NCBI GenBank assembly: GCA_000824845.1
Contig: CCNC01000138.1
Span: 62,001-126,000, forward strand
DNA: 64,000 bases
Reading direction: 5' to 3'
Source of the DNA: Mesorhizobium sp. ORS 3359
GTDB lineage: Bacteria; Pseudomonadota; Alphaproteobacteria; Rhizobiales; Rhizobiaceae
The position numbers and the translations under genes are program-made. Positions 27,324 through 37,652 of this stretch are shown here, piece after piece; the stretch's first letter is position 1; each line of letters opens with the position of its first letter. The notes beneath the pieces were generated by a model. The model was not told the DNA's origin and did not search any database. It was given only the letters and a program-made list of their open reading frames with translations.

Positions 27324-27647
27324 ATGGATAATACGCGCCTTGAAGAACTGTTCGAAAGCCTGGGCCCGATCAGCATCCGAAAACTGTTCGGCGGCAAGGG
27401 CATCTATTGCGATGGCGTCATCGTCGCGGTGGTGGTGCGCGGCGAACTGATGCTCAAGGCGGATGAGGAAACCATCCCCGATTTCGAGGCCGCCGGCTGC
27501 AGCCAGTGGACCTATACCGGCTCGCGCCACGGCAAGGTGGTGGCGATGCCCTATTGGAGCGTGCCGGACGAGGCGTTCGACGATCCCGACGAGATGGCCG
27601 TGTGGGCGCGGCGGGCTTATGAGGCGGGAAGACGAGCAGGGAAGTGA
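27324..27647 (+). CDS. TfoX/Sxy N-terminal domain protein
   Basis: The 107-residue protein is a single TfoX N-terminal domain, with LGPISIRKLFGGKGIYCDG near the start and SRHGKVVAMPYWSVPDEAFDDPDE toward the end. Full-length TfoX regulates competence in gammaproteobacteria, but the stand-alone domain in rhizobia has no known role. It starts 90 bases from the divergent GFA gene. Confidence 0.88.
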   Translation: MDNTRLEELFESLGPISIRKLFGGKGIYCDGVIVAVVVRGELMLKADEETIPDFEAAGCSQWTYTGSRHGKVVAMPYWSVPDEAFDDPDEMAVWARRAYEAGRRAGK

Positions 27648-27801
27648 TACCCCGGCGTCAAAATTCAGTCAGCAACTGGCACGCCAATGTCGGCGGAAAT
27701 GGTCATTGGCGACCTCGCCGAGAGAACGGTAGTTTGCAAGGCTGCGTCGTTGCAGCGAGAGTGTTCCGCAGCAAACCTGATCGGGCTTGAGGCCTATCTT
27801 C

Positions 27802-28302
27802 ATGGCAGTGATCATTAGACCAGAGCAACCTGGCGACGAGCAGATCATTCACGACCTGACTGTCGCCGCTTTCGAACCCATGTCGTTCAGCGACGGTTCG
27901 GAGGCTCCGATCATTGCCGGATTGCGGAATGACGGCGACCTGAGTGTTTCGCTTGTTGCCGTCAGCGGCGGAAACATCGTGGGGCACGTGGCCTTCTCGC
28001 CGGTGACAATTGGAGCTGAAAGCCATGGATGGTATGGGCTTGGTCCGGTATCTGTGTGGCCGGAAAAGCAGAGGCAAGGCATCGGAAGTGCGTTGATTAA
28101 CGAAGGGCTTGCAATCCTCAGGGCGAGCGGAGCAAAAGGCTGCGTGTTGATCGGTGATCCAGCCTATTACAGGCGCTTTGGCTTCAGAAGCGATGGCAAT
28201 TTGAGCTATCAAGATTTGCCCGCACAGTATGTGCAATCATTGCTTTTCGGGAGCGAATCCGCCACCGGACAGATGAAATTCAGTCCTGCATTCAACCGGT
28301 AG
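27802..28302 (+). CDS. GNAT N-acetyltransferase, YhbS-like
   Basis: The 166-residue protein has the GNAT acetyl-CoA fold: IIRPEQPGDEQIIHDL at the start, VGHVAFSPV in the central strand, and the acetyl-CoA loop in VWPEKQRQGIGSALI, followed by GDPAYYRRFGF, typical of YhbS-type members. The substrate is unknown. The ATG at 27802 was preferred over a TTG 15 bases upstream. Its AT content is a little higher than that of its neighbours. Confidence 0.88.
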   Translation: MAVIIRPEQPGDEQIIHDLTVAAFEPMSFSDGSEAPIIAGLRNDGDLSVSLVAVSGGNIVGHVAFSPVTIGAESHGWYGLGPVSVWPEKQRQGIGSALINEGLAILRASGAKGCVLIGDPAYYRRFGFRSDGNLSYQDLPAQYVQSLLFGSESATGQMKFSPAFNR

Positions 28303-28335
28303 AGCGGATTCGGAGCCGAGGCGATTGGATTTTGC

Positions 28336-29253
28336 CTACAGCGCCTTGGCGATCTCCGCCGCCAGCCGGGCATTGTTCTCGACCAGCGCGATGTTGGTCT
28401 TGAGGCTGCGGCCGCCGGTGAGTTCCAGGATCTTCGACAAGAGGAAGGGCGTCACCGCCTTGCCGGTGACGCTCTGCGCCTCGGCGGCCTTCTGCGCGGC
28501 GTCGATATAGCCGGCCATTCCGTCAGCCGGGATCTCGTCATCCCGCGGCACGGGATTGGCGACCAGAATGCCACCGCCCAGGCCCAGCGCCTGGCGCGTG
28601 CGGTAGAAATGGGCGATGTCCTCAGGCGCCTGCAGCGTCAGCGGCGCGCGGAAGGGCGACTGTCTCGACCAGAAGGCCGGCATGGTCTCGCTGCCATGGC
28701 CGATGACCGGCACGCCGCGTGTCTCCAGCACTTCCAGCGTCTTTTCGATGTCGAGGATCGCCTTGGCGCCGGCCGAGACGACGATGACAGGCGTGCGCGC
28801 CAGCTCGTCGAGGTCGGCCGAGATATCAAAACTCTTTTCGGCGCCCTTGTGGACGCCGCCGATGCCGCCGGTGGCGAACACCTTAATCCCGGCCATATGC
28901 GCGGCGATCATCGTGGCCGCAACCGTGGTGCCGCCCGTGCGCTTTTGAGCGACCGCGAAGCCGAGATCGGCGCGTGACAGCTTCATGGCGTCGCCGGTCA
29001 TGGCGAGCGATTCGCGTTCGCCGTCGGAGAGGCCGATCTTGATGCGGCCGTCGACCACGGCGATCGTCGCCGGCACCGCGCCGGCATCGGCGATGATCTG
29101 CTCGACCTTGGCCGCCATGGCGCCATTGTCGGGGTATGGCATGCCGTGGGTGATGATGGTCGATTCCAGCGCCACCACGGGCCGGCCGCCGGCAAGCGCC
29201 TCCGCAACAGGCGGGTGGACATCGACGAAGGGGCGGGCGGTTTCCGGCGTCAT
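28336..29253 (-). CDS. psuG: Pseudouridine-5'-phosphate glycosidase
   Basis: The 305-residue enzyme splits pseudouridine 5'-phosphate into uracil and ribose 5-phosphate. VVALESTIITHGMPYPDN near the N-terminus, KRTGGTTVAATM and FATGGIGGVHKGAEKSFDIS are family signatures, the last with the conserved lysine. CGGAGAAC precedes the ATG at 29253. The kinase that makes its substrate lies 40 bases upstream on the same strand, forming a complete pseudouridine salvage pair. Confidence 0.94.
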   Translation of the reverse strand: MTPETARPFVDVHPPVAEALAGGRPVVALESTIITHGMPYPDNGAMAAKVEQIIADAGAVPATIAVVDGRIKIGLSDGERESLAMTGDAMKLSRADLGFAVAQKRTGGTTVAATMIAAHMAGIKVFATGGIGGVHKGAEKSFDISADLDELARTPVIVVSAGAKAILDIEKTLEVLETRGVPVIGHGSETMPAFWSRQSPFRAPLTLQAPEDIAHFYRTRQALGLGGGILVANPVPRDDEIPADGMAGYIDAAQKAAEAQSVTGKAVTPFLLSKILELTGGRSLKTNIALVENNARLAAEIAKAL

Positions 29254-29293
29254 GGCTGTTCTCCGACAAGGAGGAAGTAGATTGTCGGTGGCC

Positions 29294-30247
29294 CTATGCC
29301 ACCTCCCGTGCCTCCGGCACAAGGGCAAGCGCCTGCGTGAAATTGGTGGTCGTGAAGGATGGCACGGCCTCCGGACTCTCGATGGCGAGCATCGCCGCCG
29401 CCACGCCCTCGCGCAGCGCTGCGCGCAGCGGCAGGCCGTGCAGCAGGGCGGCGACCGTTGCGCCGGTCAGCGCATCGCCGGCGCCGGTCACATCGGCGAC
29501 GTGGCGCGGCGTCGGGGGGGCGATTTCAAAGACGCCGGTGTCGTCATAGCCCAGCACCGGAGCGCTGCCGGCCGTGATCACGCCAGCGTTCAGGCCGAGC
29601 CGCCTGAGCGCGCTGAGCAGGGCTTCTCCGGACATTTCGGCGCCAACCAGCGCGGCGGCTTCGCGGCGGTTCATGAAGAGCAACGAGAGATCACTGAGAA
29701 GAGGCGCCAGCCGAACGACCTTGGCCGGCGAGACGGCGATGGCGAAGACCGGGCGGCTGCCGGCGAGCGCCACCAGGCGCTCCAGCGCCGCCGTGGGCAG
29801 GTTGGCGTCGCACAGGATGGCGTCGGCCGCGGCGATCGCCTCGCGCACCTTGGAACGCCTTATCTGCTTGGGAAAGGCGAGGTCGTAGAGCGCCATGTCG
29901 GCCAATCCGACGATCAATTCGCCCTCGGCGTCGATCAGCGCCGTGTAGCTCGGCGTCGTGCGGTCGAGGAACACCACCGAGAGGTCCGTTATCCCGGCGT
30001 TGTCGATCGCCGAGGCGACCGTGTCCGCCGCCGCGTCGCCGCCGCGGACCGAGATCAGCGAGGCCGACACACCGCGCTTCACCACGCTGCGCAGCGCGTT
30101 GAAAACCACGCCGCCGACATCCTCGCGCATGATGCCGGGATTGGAGGCGGCTGGCACATAGGTACCCGAGACCTGGCCGCGCCGGTCGATATGGGCGCCG
30201 CCCAAAGCCAGGATCGTTGGGGCCAGGATAGTTGGGGATGTCGGCAT
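29294..30247 (-). CDS. psuK: Pseudouridine kinase, PfkB family
   Basis: The 317-residue PfkB kinase phosphorylates pseudouridine. ILALGGAHIDRRG, the early NPG and DVGGVVFN segments, and DVTGAGDALTGATVAALLHG with the catalytic Asp fit PsuK. Its position directly before psuG supports the specificity. The ATG at 30247 has no strong ribosome binding site. It is divergent from recA across about 280 bases. Confidence 0.9.
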   Translation of the reverse strand: MPTSPTILAPTILALGGAHIDRRGQVSGTYVPAASNPGIMREDVGGVVFNALRSVVKRGVSASLISVRGGDAAADTVASAIDNAGITDLSVVFLDRTTPSYTALIDAEGELIVGLADMALYDLAFPKQIRRSKVREAIAAADAILCDANLPTAALERLVALAGSRPVFAIAVSPAKVVRLAPLLSDLSLLFMNRREAAALVGAEMSGEALLSALRRLGLNAGVITAGSAPVLGYDDTGVFEIAPPTPRHVADVTGAGDALTGATVAALLHGLPLRAALREGVAAAMLAIESPEAVPSFTTTNFTQALALVPEAREVA

Positions 30248-30455
30248 TCGGGTCGCTGACTTTCATTGATCGTGCGGCTGCGCACACTAGGTTTCCCCGG
30301 GTCACCCTGCAATCGGGGCCGCGATTCGGGATGGCCGGACGTCGAAATCTCTTCTGGACCGGCGATTGTGCTCCGCACTAGCCCTGGTGAGACAAAAACA
30401 GAACAAATCCAGATATTGATTGATTTTCAGATATTTGTTTCCCCTTGCCAAATGA

Positions 30456-30470
30456 GAACAAAAAAGGTAC
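30456..30470 (+). promoter_or_regulatory. recA: Candidate LexA (SOS) box before recA
   Basis: GAAC, seven bases, then GTAC matches the alphaproteobacterial LexA direct repeat GAAC-N7-GAAC at seven of eight fixed positions. It lies about 58 bases before the recA start in an unusually AT-rich stretch. A weaker GAAC-N7-GATA lies at 30401-30415. Confidence 0.5.
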
Positions 30471-30528
30471 AAAACAGCAGGGATCACGGATTGTCCGGCC
30501 TTCATTGACGACCAAGGGGTGATGTATC

Positions 30529-31626
30529 ATGGCTCAGAATACTTTGCGGCTTGTAGAGGATAAGGCAGTGGACAAATCAAAGGCTCTGGACGCGGCGCTG
30601 TCGCAAATCGAGCGCGCTTTCGGCAAGGGCTCGATCATGCGGCTCGGCGCCAACGAGCAGGCGGTCGAGATCGAAACCGTGCCGACCGGCTCGCTCGGCC
30701 TCGATATCGCGCTTGGCGTCGGCGGGCTGCCGCGCGGCCGTATCGTCGAGATCTACGGGCCGGAAAGCTCGGGCAAGACGACGCTGGCGCTGCACACGGT
30801 TGCGGAAGCGCAGAAGAAGGGCGGCATCTGCGCCTTCGTCGATGCCGAGCACGCGCTCGATCCGGTCTATGCCCGCAAGCTCGGCGTCGACCTCGAGAAC
30901 CTCCTGATCTCGCAGCCCGACACCGGCGAGCAGGCGCTGGAAATCTGCGACACGCTGGTGCGTTCGGGCGCCATCGACGTGCTGGTGGTCGATTCGGTCG
31001 CGGCGCTGACGCCGCGCGCTGAAATCGAAGGGGAGATGGGCGACGCGCTGCCCGGTCTCCAGGCCCGTCTGATGAGCCAGGCGCTGCGCAAGCTGACCGC
31101 CTCGATCTCGCGCTCCAACACCATGGTCATCTTCATCAACCAGATCCGCATGAAGATCGGCGTCATGTTCGGCTCGCCCGAAACCACGACCGGCGGCAAT
31201 GCGCTGAAATTCTACGCATCGGTGCGCCTCGACATCCGCCGCATCGGCTCGGTCAAGGACCGCGACGAGGTCGTGGGCAACCAGACCCGCGTCAAGGTGG
31301 TCAAGAACAAGCTGGCCCCGCCCTTCAAGGTGGTCGAGTTCGACATCATGTATGGCGAGGGCGTGTCCAAGACCGGCGAGCTCGTCGATCTCGGGGTCAA
31401 GGCGGGCGTGGTCGAGAAGTCGGGCGCCTGGTTCTCCTATAATTCGCAGCGTCTCGGCCAAGGTCGCGAGAATGCCAAGCTGTTCCTGCGCGACAATCCC
31501 GACACGGCGCGCGAGATCGAGATGGCGCTTCGGCAGAATGCCGGGCTGATCGCCGAGAAATTCCTCGAGAATGGCGGCTCCGAAGGCGGGGACGACGGTT
31601 TCGAGGACGAAGCCGGCGCCATGTAG
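30529..31626 (+). CDS. recA: Recombinase RecA
   Basis: The 365-residue protein is the strand-exchange ATPase of homologous recombination and SOS induction. Walker A is GPESSGKTT, Walker [21 protein letters not shown], and [20 protein letters not shown] is the conserved core near DNA-binding loop L1. The C-terminus is acidic. Length is typical for rhizobia. A rho-independent terminator lies about 135 bases downstream. Confidence 0.99.
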   Translation: MAQNTLRLVEDKAVDKSKALDAALSQIERAFGKGSIMRLGANEQAVEIETVPTGSLGLDIALGVGGLPRGRIVEIYGPESSGKTTLALHTVAEAQKKGGICAFVDAEHALDPVYARKLGVDLENLLISQPDTGEQALEICDTLVRSGAIDVLVVDSVAALTPRAEIEGEMGDALPGLQARLMSQALRKLTASISRSNTMVIFINQIRMKIGVMFGSPETTTGGNALKFYASVRLDIRRIGSVKDRDEVVGNQTRVKVVKNKLAPPFKVVEFDIMYGEGVSKTGELVDLGVKAGVVEKSGAWFSYNSQRLGQGRENAKLFLRDNPDTAREIEMALRQNAGLIAEKFLENGGSEGGDDGFEDEAGAM

Positions 31627-31954
31627 GGCCGGTCCAGGAAGATCGCGCAGCAGTTTCCTGTTCGGCGCAGGCAATTCGTCGGCTTAGCCGGAGTTCGGCC
31701 ACAATCCTGGTCTATTTGGTTATGCTTATGTAATCGCGTTCTTGAGTACTGCGTACCCGAACCGCCGGCCTTCGCGCCGGCGGTTTTGCATTTCGCGGGC
31801 GGTGTTGAGCCGCTGCCCGCTTGCTGATTGGCCCAACTCCGTGTTTCTGGACAGGCTCAAGAGCTATCGCTAAAAGGCCCATCTATCTTCTGAAATACCA
31901 AAGCCCATTTGCCGCCGGCCGGGCCGGTGGTTCTTGCGAAAAAGGCAGTGTGCA
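31627..31954. other. recA-alaS intergenic region
   Basis: About 330 bases with the recA terminator (31761-31787) and the alaS leader. The alaS ribosome binding site AAAGGCAG lies just before its ATG. I see no T-box-like element or small gene here. Confidence 0.5.
31761..31787 (+). terminator. Rho-independent terminator after recA
   Basis: A nine-base perfect stem ACCGCCGGC/GCCGGCGGT with a six-base loop is followed by four T. Confidence 0.85.
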
Positions 31955-34624
31955 ATGAGTGGCGTGAACGACATCCGGTCGACATTCCTCGACTACTTCC
32001 GAAAGGAGGGCCACGAGATCGTCGCCTCCAGCCCGCTGGTGCCGCGCAACGATCCGACGCTGATGTTCACCAACGCCGGCATGGTGCAGTTCAAGAACGT
32101 CTTCACCGGCCTGGAGAAGCGGCCTTATTCGCGGGCCGCGACCGCTCAGAAGAGCGTGCGCGCCGGTGGCAAGCACAATGACCTCGACAATGTCGGCTAC
32201 ACCGCCCGCCATCTCACCTTCTTCGAGATGCTCGGCAATTTCTCGTTCGGCGACTATTTCAAGGAGCGCGCGATCGAGCTTGCCTGGAACCTGATCACCA
32301 AGGGTTTCGGCCTAAAGAAGGACAAGCTTCTCGTCACCGTCTATCACACCGATGATGAGGCGGCAGCTTACTGGAAGAAGATCGCCGGTTTTTCCGACGA
32401 CCGCATCATCCGCATTCCGACTTCGGACAATTTCTGGGCGATGGGCGACACCGGCCCGTGCGGTCCCTGCTCGGAAATCTTCATCGATCGCGGCGAGCAT
32501 ATCTGGGGCGGCCCGCCCGGCAGCCCGGAAGAAGACGGCGACCGGTTCCTGGAATTCTGGAACCTGGTGTTCATGCAGTATGAGCAGGTGACGAAGGAAG
32601 AGCGCATCGACCTGCCTCGGCCCTCGATCGACACCGGCATGGGCCTGGAGCGCATGGCCTCCATCCTGCAAGGCGTCGAAAGCGTCTTCGAGACCGACCT
32701 GTTCAAGCATCTGATCGATGCCGCATCCTCGGCGCTCGGCCAGGGGCCAAATACGGAGAACGTGGCGTCCTATAGGGTGATCGCGGATCACCTGCGCTCG
32801 TCCTCCTTCCTGGTGGCCGATGGCGTGCTGCCGTCCAATGAGGGGCGCGGCTATGTGCTGCGGCGCATCATGCGCCGTGCCATGCGCCATGCGCAGTTGC
32901 TCGGCGCCAAGGAACCGCTGATGTGGCAGCTGGTGCCGGCGCTGGTGCGGGAGATGGGCCAGGCCTATCCGGAGCTGGTGCGCGGCGAGGCGCTGATCAC
33001 CGAAACGCTGAAGCTCGAGGAGACACGTTTTCGCAAGACGCTGGTGCGCGGCCTCGGCCTGCTCTCGGACGCGACCGAGACACTGCATGCCGGCGACATG
33101 CTGGACGGCGAGACGGCGTTCAAGCTCTACGATACCTATGGCTTCCCGCTCGACCTGACGCAGGACGCGCTGCGCCAGCGCAGTATCTCGGTCGATATCG
33201 CCGGTTTCACCGACGCGATGGAGCGGCAGAAGGCAGAGGCGCGCGCGCATTGGGCGGGCTCGGGCGAAGCCGCGACCGAGACGGTCTGGTTCTCGGTGCG
33301 CGAAAAGACCGGCGCGACCGAATTCCTCGGCTACGAGACTGAAGCTGCGGAAGGCATCGTCCAGGCGCTGGTCAAGGATGGCAAGACGATCGACAGCGCC
33401 TCTCAGGGCGACGCGGTCGCCGTAGTCGTCAACCAGACGCCGTTCTATGGCGAATCCGGCGGCCAGATGGGCGATACCGGCGTCATCTCCGGCGAGGGCT
33501 TCTCGATCGAGGTTTCCGATACACAGAAGAAGGCCGACGGTCTGTTTGTGCATCAGGGCAAAGTGGTCAAAGGCACGGCGAAGACCGGTGCCGCCGTCGA
33601 GCTCAAGGTCGACCATGCCCGTCGCTCGAAGCTGCGCGCCAACCATTCGGCGACGCATCTCATCCATGAGGCACTGCGCGAGGTGCTGGGGACCCATGTC
33701 GCGCAGAAGGGTTCGCTTGTCGCGCCCGATCGCCTGCGCTTCGACATCTCGCACAACAAGCCGATCTCGGCCGACGAGCTCGAGGAGGTCGAGCGCATGG
33801 CGAACGAGATCGTCGTGCAGAACAGCCCGGTGACGACGCGGCTGATGTCGGTCGACGACGCCATCGCCGAGGGCGCCATGGCGCTGTTCGGCGAGAAGTA
33901 TGGCGACGAGGTTCGCGTCGTGTCGATGGGCACCGGCCTGCATGGCGCCAAGGCCAACCGGCCCTATTCGGTCGAGCTGTGCGGCGGCACGCATGTCAGG
34001 TCGACCGGCGATATCGGCCTGGTGCGCATTCTTTCGGACAGCGCGGTGGCGGCGGGTGTGCGCCGCATCGAGGCATTGACCGGCGAAGCGGCGCGCAAGC
34101 ATCTCGACGAGCAGGACAAACGCCTGAAGGCCGCTGCGGCGACCTTGAAAATCTCGCCAGCCGATGTGCCGTTGCGTGTCGAGGCGCTGCTCGAAGAGCG
34201 CAAGAAGCTCGAAAAGGAGCTGACCGAGGCGCGCAAGAGGCTGGCGCTGGGCGGCGGTTCGGCCGTTGCCGATGCCCCGGCTGCCAACGAGACGGTCGCC
34301 GGCGTCGGTTTCCTTGGCAAGGCAGTTTCCGGCGTGGCGCCGAAGGACCTGAAGCCACTTGCCGATGCCGGCAAGAAGACACTCGGCTCCGGCGTGGTCG
34401 TCTTTGTCGGCGCCGGCGAGGACAACAAGGCAAGCGTGGTCGTCGGCGTCACCGACGATTTGACCGGCCGCTTCAGCGCTGTCGATCTCGTTCGCGTCGC
34501 GTCCGCCGCGCTTGGCGGGCAGGGCGGCGGCGGCCGTCCCGACATGGCGCAGGCCGGCGGCCCGGATGCCTCCAAGGCCAATGATGCGATCGCGGCGGTG
34601 AAGGCGGCGCTGGAGGCGGCGTAA
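31955..34624 (+). CDS. alaS: Alanyl-tRNA synthetase
   Basis: The 889-residue class II synthetase charges and edits tRNA-Ala. [20 protein letters not shown] is the catalytic start, with [11 protein letters not shown] and [12 protein letters not shown] further in. The editing domain has [11 protein letters not shown] and [13 protein letters not shown] for zinc and substrate binding. The C-terminal DHHA1 region ends with [19 protein letters not shown] 31955 has a fair ribosome binding site; a longer in-frame start is less likely. Confidence 0.98.
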   Translation: MSGVNDIRSTFLDYFRKEGHEIVASSPLVPRNDPTLMFTNAGMVQFKNVFTGLEKRPYSRAATAQKSVRAGGKHNDLDNVGYTARHLTFFEMLGNFSFGDYFKERAIELAWNLITKGFGLKKDKLLVTVYHTDDEAAAYWKKIAGFSDDRIIRIPTSDNFWAMGDTGPCGPCSEIFIDRGEHIWGGPPGSPEEDGDRFLEFWNLVFMQYEQVTKEERIDLPRPSIDTGMGLERMASILQGVESVFETDLFKHLIDAASSALGQGPNTENVASYRVIADHLRSSSFLVADGVLPSNEGRGYVLRRIMRRAMRHAQLLGAKEPLMWQLVPALVREMGQAYPELVRGEALITETLKLEETRFRKTLVRGLGLLSDATETLHAGDMLDGETAFKLYDTYGFPLDLTQDALRQRSISVDIAGFTDAMERQKAEARAHWAGSGEAATETVWFSVREKTGATEFLGYETEAAEGIVQALVKDGKTIDSASQGDAVAVVVNQTPFYGESGGQMGDTGVISGEGFSIEVSDTQKKADGLFVHQGKVVKGTAKTGAAVELKVDHARRSKLRANHSATHLIHEALREVLGTHVAQKGSLVAPDRLRFDISHNKPISADELEEVERMANEIVVQNSPVTTRLMSVDDAIAEGAMALFGEKYGDEVRVVSMGTGLHGAKANRPYSVELCGGTHVRSTGDIGLVRILSDSAVAAGVRRIEALTGEAARKHLDEQDKRLKAAAATLKISPADVPLRVEALLEERKKLEKELTEARKRLALGGGSAVADAPAANETVAGVGFLGKAVSGVAPKDLKPLADAGKKTLGSGVVVFVGAGEDNKASVVVGVTDDLTGRFSAVDLVRVASAALGGQGGGGRPDMAQAGGPDASKANDAIAAVKAALEAA

Positions 34625-34672
34625 GCGGGTTGGCTTAGCGTAGGCCGGTTCCTGGTTCGGCGAGGTCAGCGC

Positions 34673-34837
34673 TGCCCCTCATCTGGCTGCCGCCATCTTC
34701 TCTCCGTTGAACGGGGAGAAGGGGCCGTCATCGCGGCTTTCGCCAATAGTCAGCGTTGCAGAACGCGCCGGCGTTGCGGCCAGCCTCTTTCTCCCCGTTT
34801 TACGGGAGAAATGCCCGGCAGGGCAATGAGGGGCGGC
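34673..34837. repeat. Inverted pair of TTCTCC-type repeats after alaS
   Basis: Two diverged copies lie head to head: 34673-34724 (CCCCTCATC to ACGGGGAGAAGG) and about 34787-34837 (CTTTCTCCCC to GGCAATGAGGGG). The second has its own hairpin CCCGGCAGGG. Together they fill most of the 240-base gap between the convergent alaS and gst genes. Confidence 0.65.
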
Positions 34838-34863
34838 GCCGACGTTGAGGAAATTCACTCCGC

Positions 34864-35490
34864 CTAAGCGACCTTTTCAGTCCGCACAAAGCTCGCACGA
34901 TCAGCCACGCGCGCAAACCAATCCCGGATTTCCACGAACCGTGCCAAGAGATCGCGCCCTTCCTCGACCTTCAGGAAATAGGCAATGATCGGTGCCGCAT
35001 GCAGGTCGGCCAGCGTCAGCTGCTCGCCGAGTAGCCACGGCCCTTTTGCTTTCAGCGATGTCAGTACCTTGAGCACGGCTTCAGCCTGGCTGAGCCCGCC
35101 GGCGATCAGAGTCTCGTCGGCCGGCGCCTTCTCCAGTCGCTCGACCGCGACGTCCCAGACCATGGCGCGATAGCCATAGGCGTCGAGCACCCCGGCAATC
35201 TGGCTGATCCTCGCACGACCACGCGCGTCGGCAGGCTGCAGGGCCGGACCGGCAAAAGCCTCGTCGATGTAGCGTGCGATGGCGCTCGTCTCGTACAGCC
35301 GGAAGCCGTCATGCTCGAAGGCCGGGATGCGGCCGAACGGGTGGTATTCGAGATACCAGTCCGGAATACCCTCGGCCGCGAAGATGTCGAGCGGGACGAG
35401 TTCATAGTCGACGCCCTTTTCCTCCAGCGTCATGCGCGCGATGCGCACATAGACGCTGTAATCGGCGCCGTAGAGGATCGGCTTCTTCAT
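34864..35490 (-). CDS. Glutathione S-transferase family protein
   Basis: The 208-residue protein has an N-terminal thioredoxin-like domain (ILYGADYSVYVRIARMTLEEKG, then FGRIPAFEHDGFRLYETSAIARYID with the glutathione gamma-Glu binding ETSAI) and a helical C-terminal domain. It probably conjugates or reduces with glutathione. Its ATG overlaps the stop of the upstream GNAT-like gene by four bases, making it the third gene of an icd operon. Confidence 0.92.
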   Translation of the reverse strand: MKKPILYGADYSVYVRIARMTLEEKGVDYELVPLDIFAAEGIPDWYLEYHPFGRIPAFEHDGFRLYETSAIARYIDEAFAGPALQPADARGRARISQIAGVLDAYGYRAMVWDVAVERLEKAPADETLIAGGLSQAEAVLKVLTSLKAKGPWLLGEQLTLADLHAAPIIAYFLKVEEGRDLLARFVEIRDWFARVADRASFVRTEKVA

Positions 35491-36230
35491 GCTGTTCTTT
35501 CGCTATGCCGGAGCCAGACACACAGATTCCCAACGGGCTCGAAGCCAGCCAGCCGCGCCGCATGTAGAGCGTCGCCATGCTCATATCCGACGAGTGGAAG
35601 ATCGTCGGCGTAGATAGCGGCGGCGCGAGTGGCGTCCCGATAAGTGGTAGCTGCGCCACCTCCCTTTGCAAAGACGTTGGACAGCCCGACTGCCCCTCGC
35701 GAACGATTCACGATGCAGCCGGCGTCAAAACCGCTGGCGGATGCACGCCCAAGAAATGCGATGTCAGGATTACCGAGGATCGCCGGTGGAAAGACGCGCC
35801 GGTCGCATGGATTGTCTTCGGCCCAGGCATCTTCCCAGGCGTGTAGCGCATCAGAATCACGGATGCGCTCCCAGCCAAAAGCCATGCGGCTGTGAGCGCC
35901 GGCGGCTGCACGGCTCGCATTGGCCCAAGTCCAGCTTGCGCTGAAAAGCAGCTTGAAGCCGAGGCTGGCCAGATCGAGCCGGCAAAAATTATCCTTGACC
36001 GCAAACGGGCCGTCGAGCGTCAAACTCAGCTGCTTGACGGCTTCGTGCTGGAACTCGATCGCATCGGGATCAAGCGTCGTCATATTGGAGTAATAGGGTG
36101 GAGCAGGCGACTCGCTCCACCACAAGAACGGGTTTCGCTGCCGGTTCAGTCCGTGCGCTCGAAACACCGCCTCGTAAAGATCGGCATTGTTTGCCGCGCA
36201 GACCCGGGCCTTGTCGGCCGCGGCTAGCAT
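35487..36230 (-). CDS. GNAT-like protein of unknown function
   Basis: The 247-residue protein has no strong family name. The C-terminal part (SRGAVGLSNVFAKGGG, then AAIYADDLPLVGYEHGDALHAARLAGFEPVGNLCVW) follows the end of the GNAT acetyltransferase fold, with LAGFEPVG like the last strand and turn. The N-terminal half contains NPFLWWSESPAPPYYSNMTTL. It starts three bases after the icd stop with GGGGTAGTG as ribosome binding site and overlaps the gst start by four bases. The tight packing between icd and gst is the best hint to its context. The substrate is unknown. Confidence 0.75.
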   Translation of the reverse strand: MLAAADKARVCAANNADLYEAVFRAHGLNRQRNPFLWWSESPAPPYYSNMTTLDPDAIEFQHEAVKQLSLTLDGPFAVKDNFCRLDLASLGFKLLFSASWTWANASRAAAGAHSRMAFGWERIRDSDALHAWEDAWAEDNPCDRRVFPPAILGNPDIAFLGRASASGFDAGCIVNRSRGAVGLSNVFAKGGGAATTYRDATRAAAIYADDLPLVGYEHGDALHAARLAGFEPVGNLCVWLRHSERTA

Positions 36231-36232
36231 CA

Positions 36233-37444
36233 CTACCCCATCGCCTTCTGCAGATTCTCGTCGATCTTGTCGAGGAAGCCGGTGGTGGAGAGCCACGGCT
36301 GGTCGGGGCCGATCAGCAGCGACAGGTCCTTGGTCATGAAGCCGCTTTCGACGGTCTGGATGCAGACCTTCTCCAGCGTCTCGGCGAAGCGCTTGAGCTC
36401 GGCATTGTCGTCGAGCTTGGCGCGATGGGCGAGGCCGCGCGTCCAGGCGAAGATCGAGGCGATCGAATTGGTCGAGGTTTCCTCGCCCTTCTGGTGCTGG
36501 CGGTAGTGGCGGGTCACGGTGCCGTGCGCGGCTTCCGCTTCCACCGTCTTGCCGTCGGGGGTCATCAGCACCGAGGTCATCAGGCCGAGTGAGCCAAAAC
36601 CTTGCGCCACGGTGTCGGACTGCACGTCGCCGTCATAGTTCTTGCAGGCCCAGACATAGCCGCCGGACCATTTCAGGCTGGAAGCGACCATGTCGTCGAT
36701 CAGGCGGTGCTCGTACCAGAGTTTTCGCGCCTTGAACTCGGCCTCGAATTCCTTCTCGTAGACCTCCTGGAAGATGTCCTTGAACCGGCCGTCATAGGCC
36801 TTGAGGATGGTGTTCTTGGTCGACAGATAGACCGGGAAGTTGCGCAGCAGGCCGTAGTTCAGCGAGGCGCGGGCGAACTCGCGGATCGACTCGTCGAGAT
36901 TGTACATGGCCATGGCCACGCCGGCGCCAGGTGCGTCATAGACCTCGTGCTCGATCACTTGGCCGTCCTCGCAAACGAACTTGATCGTCAGCTTGCCCTT
37001 GCCGGGAAAGCGGAAGTCGGTGGCGCGGTACTGGTCGCCGAAGGCATGACGGCCGACGACGATCGGCTTGGTCCAGCCCGGCACCAGGCGCGGCACGTTC
37101 TTCATGATGATCGGCTCGCGGAAGATGGTGCCGCCGAGGATGTTGCGGATGGTGCCGTTGGGCGACTTCCACATCTTCTTCAGCTTGAATTCCTCGACGC
37201 GTGCTTCGTCGGGGGTGATCGTCGCGCATTTCACGCCGACGCCCCATTTCTTGATGGCGTTGGCCGAGTCGATCGTCACCTGATCGTTGGTGGCGTCGCG
37301 GTGCTCGATGCCGAGGTCGTAATATTCAAGCTTCAGATCGAGATAGGGGTGGATCAGCTTGTCCTTGATGAACTGCCAGATGATGCGGGTCATCTCGTCG
37401 CCGTCGAGCTCGACGACCGGGTTCGCCACCTTGATCTTCGCCAT
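36233..37444 (-). CDS. icd: NADP-dependent isocitrate dehydrogenase
   Basis: The 403-residue enzyme converts isocitrate to 2-oxoglutarate in the TCA cycle with NADP. It is the eukaryote-like dimeric type found in rhizobia: [18 protein letters not shown] at the start, GGTIFREPI, and [20 protein letters not shown] with the metal-binding Asp. It heads an operon with a GNAT-like gene and gst, is divergent from trmJ, and all three overlap or nearly touch. Confidence 0.98.
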   Translation of the reverse strand: MAKIKVANPVVELDGDEMTRIIWQFIKDKLIHPYLDLKLEYYDLGIEHRDATNDQVTIDSANAIKKWGVGVKCATITPDEARVEEFKLKKMWKSPNGTIRNILGGTIFREPIIMKNVPRLVPGWTKPIVVGRHAFGDQYRATDFRFPGKGKLTIKFVCEDGQVIEHEVYDAPGAGVAMAMYNLDESIREFARASLNYGLLRNFPVYLSTKNTILKAYDGRFKDIFQEVYEKEFEAEFKARKLWYEHRLIDDMVASSLKWSGGYVWACKNYDGDVQSDTVAQGFGSLGLMTSVLMTPDGKTVEAEAAHGTVTRHYRQHQKGEETSTNSIASIFAWTRGLAHRAKLDDNAELKRFAETLEKVCIQTVESGFMTKDLSLLIGPDQPWLSTTGFLDKIDENLQKAMG

Positions 37445-37652
37445 GGAAAGAGTGCCTCGTTGCTGGGGGATCTGGACGGCCTTGCCCGCATGGTTTCGGC
37501 CGGGAATGCGGAGCGTATATCAAAGGCTTTTTCAGCGCGCAAACCACGATCCGCGCCGAGATGGACGTGTGCCGCTCTTGTGAATGCTTCATTTTCCCGG
37601 CCGAATGTGGCAGGGGACGCCGAAACGCTGCAAACCCCGGTTACCCATAGCC

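Noticed and set aside
31627..31954. Possible small RNA or T-box leader between recA and alaS
   Set aside because: Apart from the recA terminator no stem, specifier or anti-terminator pattern is visible by eye; alphaproteobacteria rarely use T-boxes.
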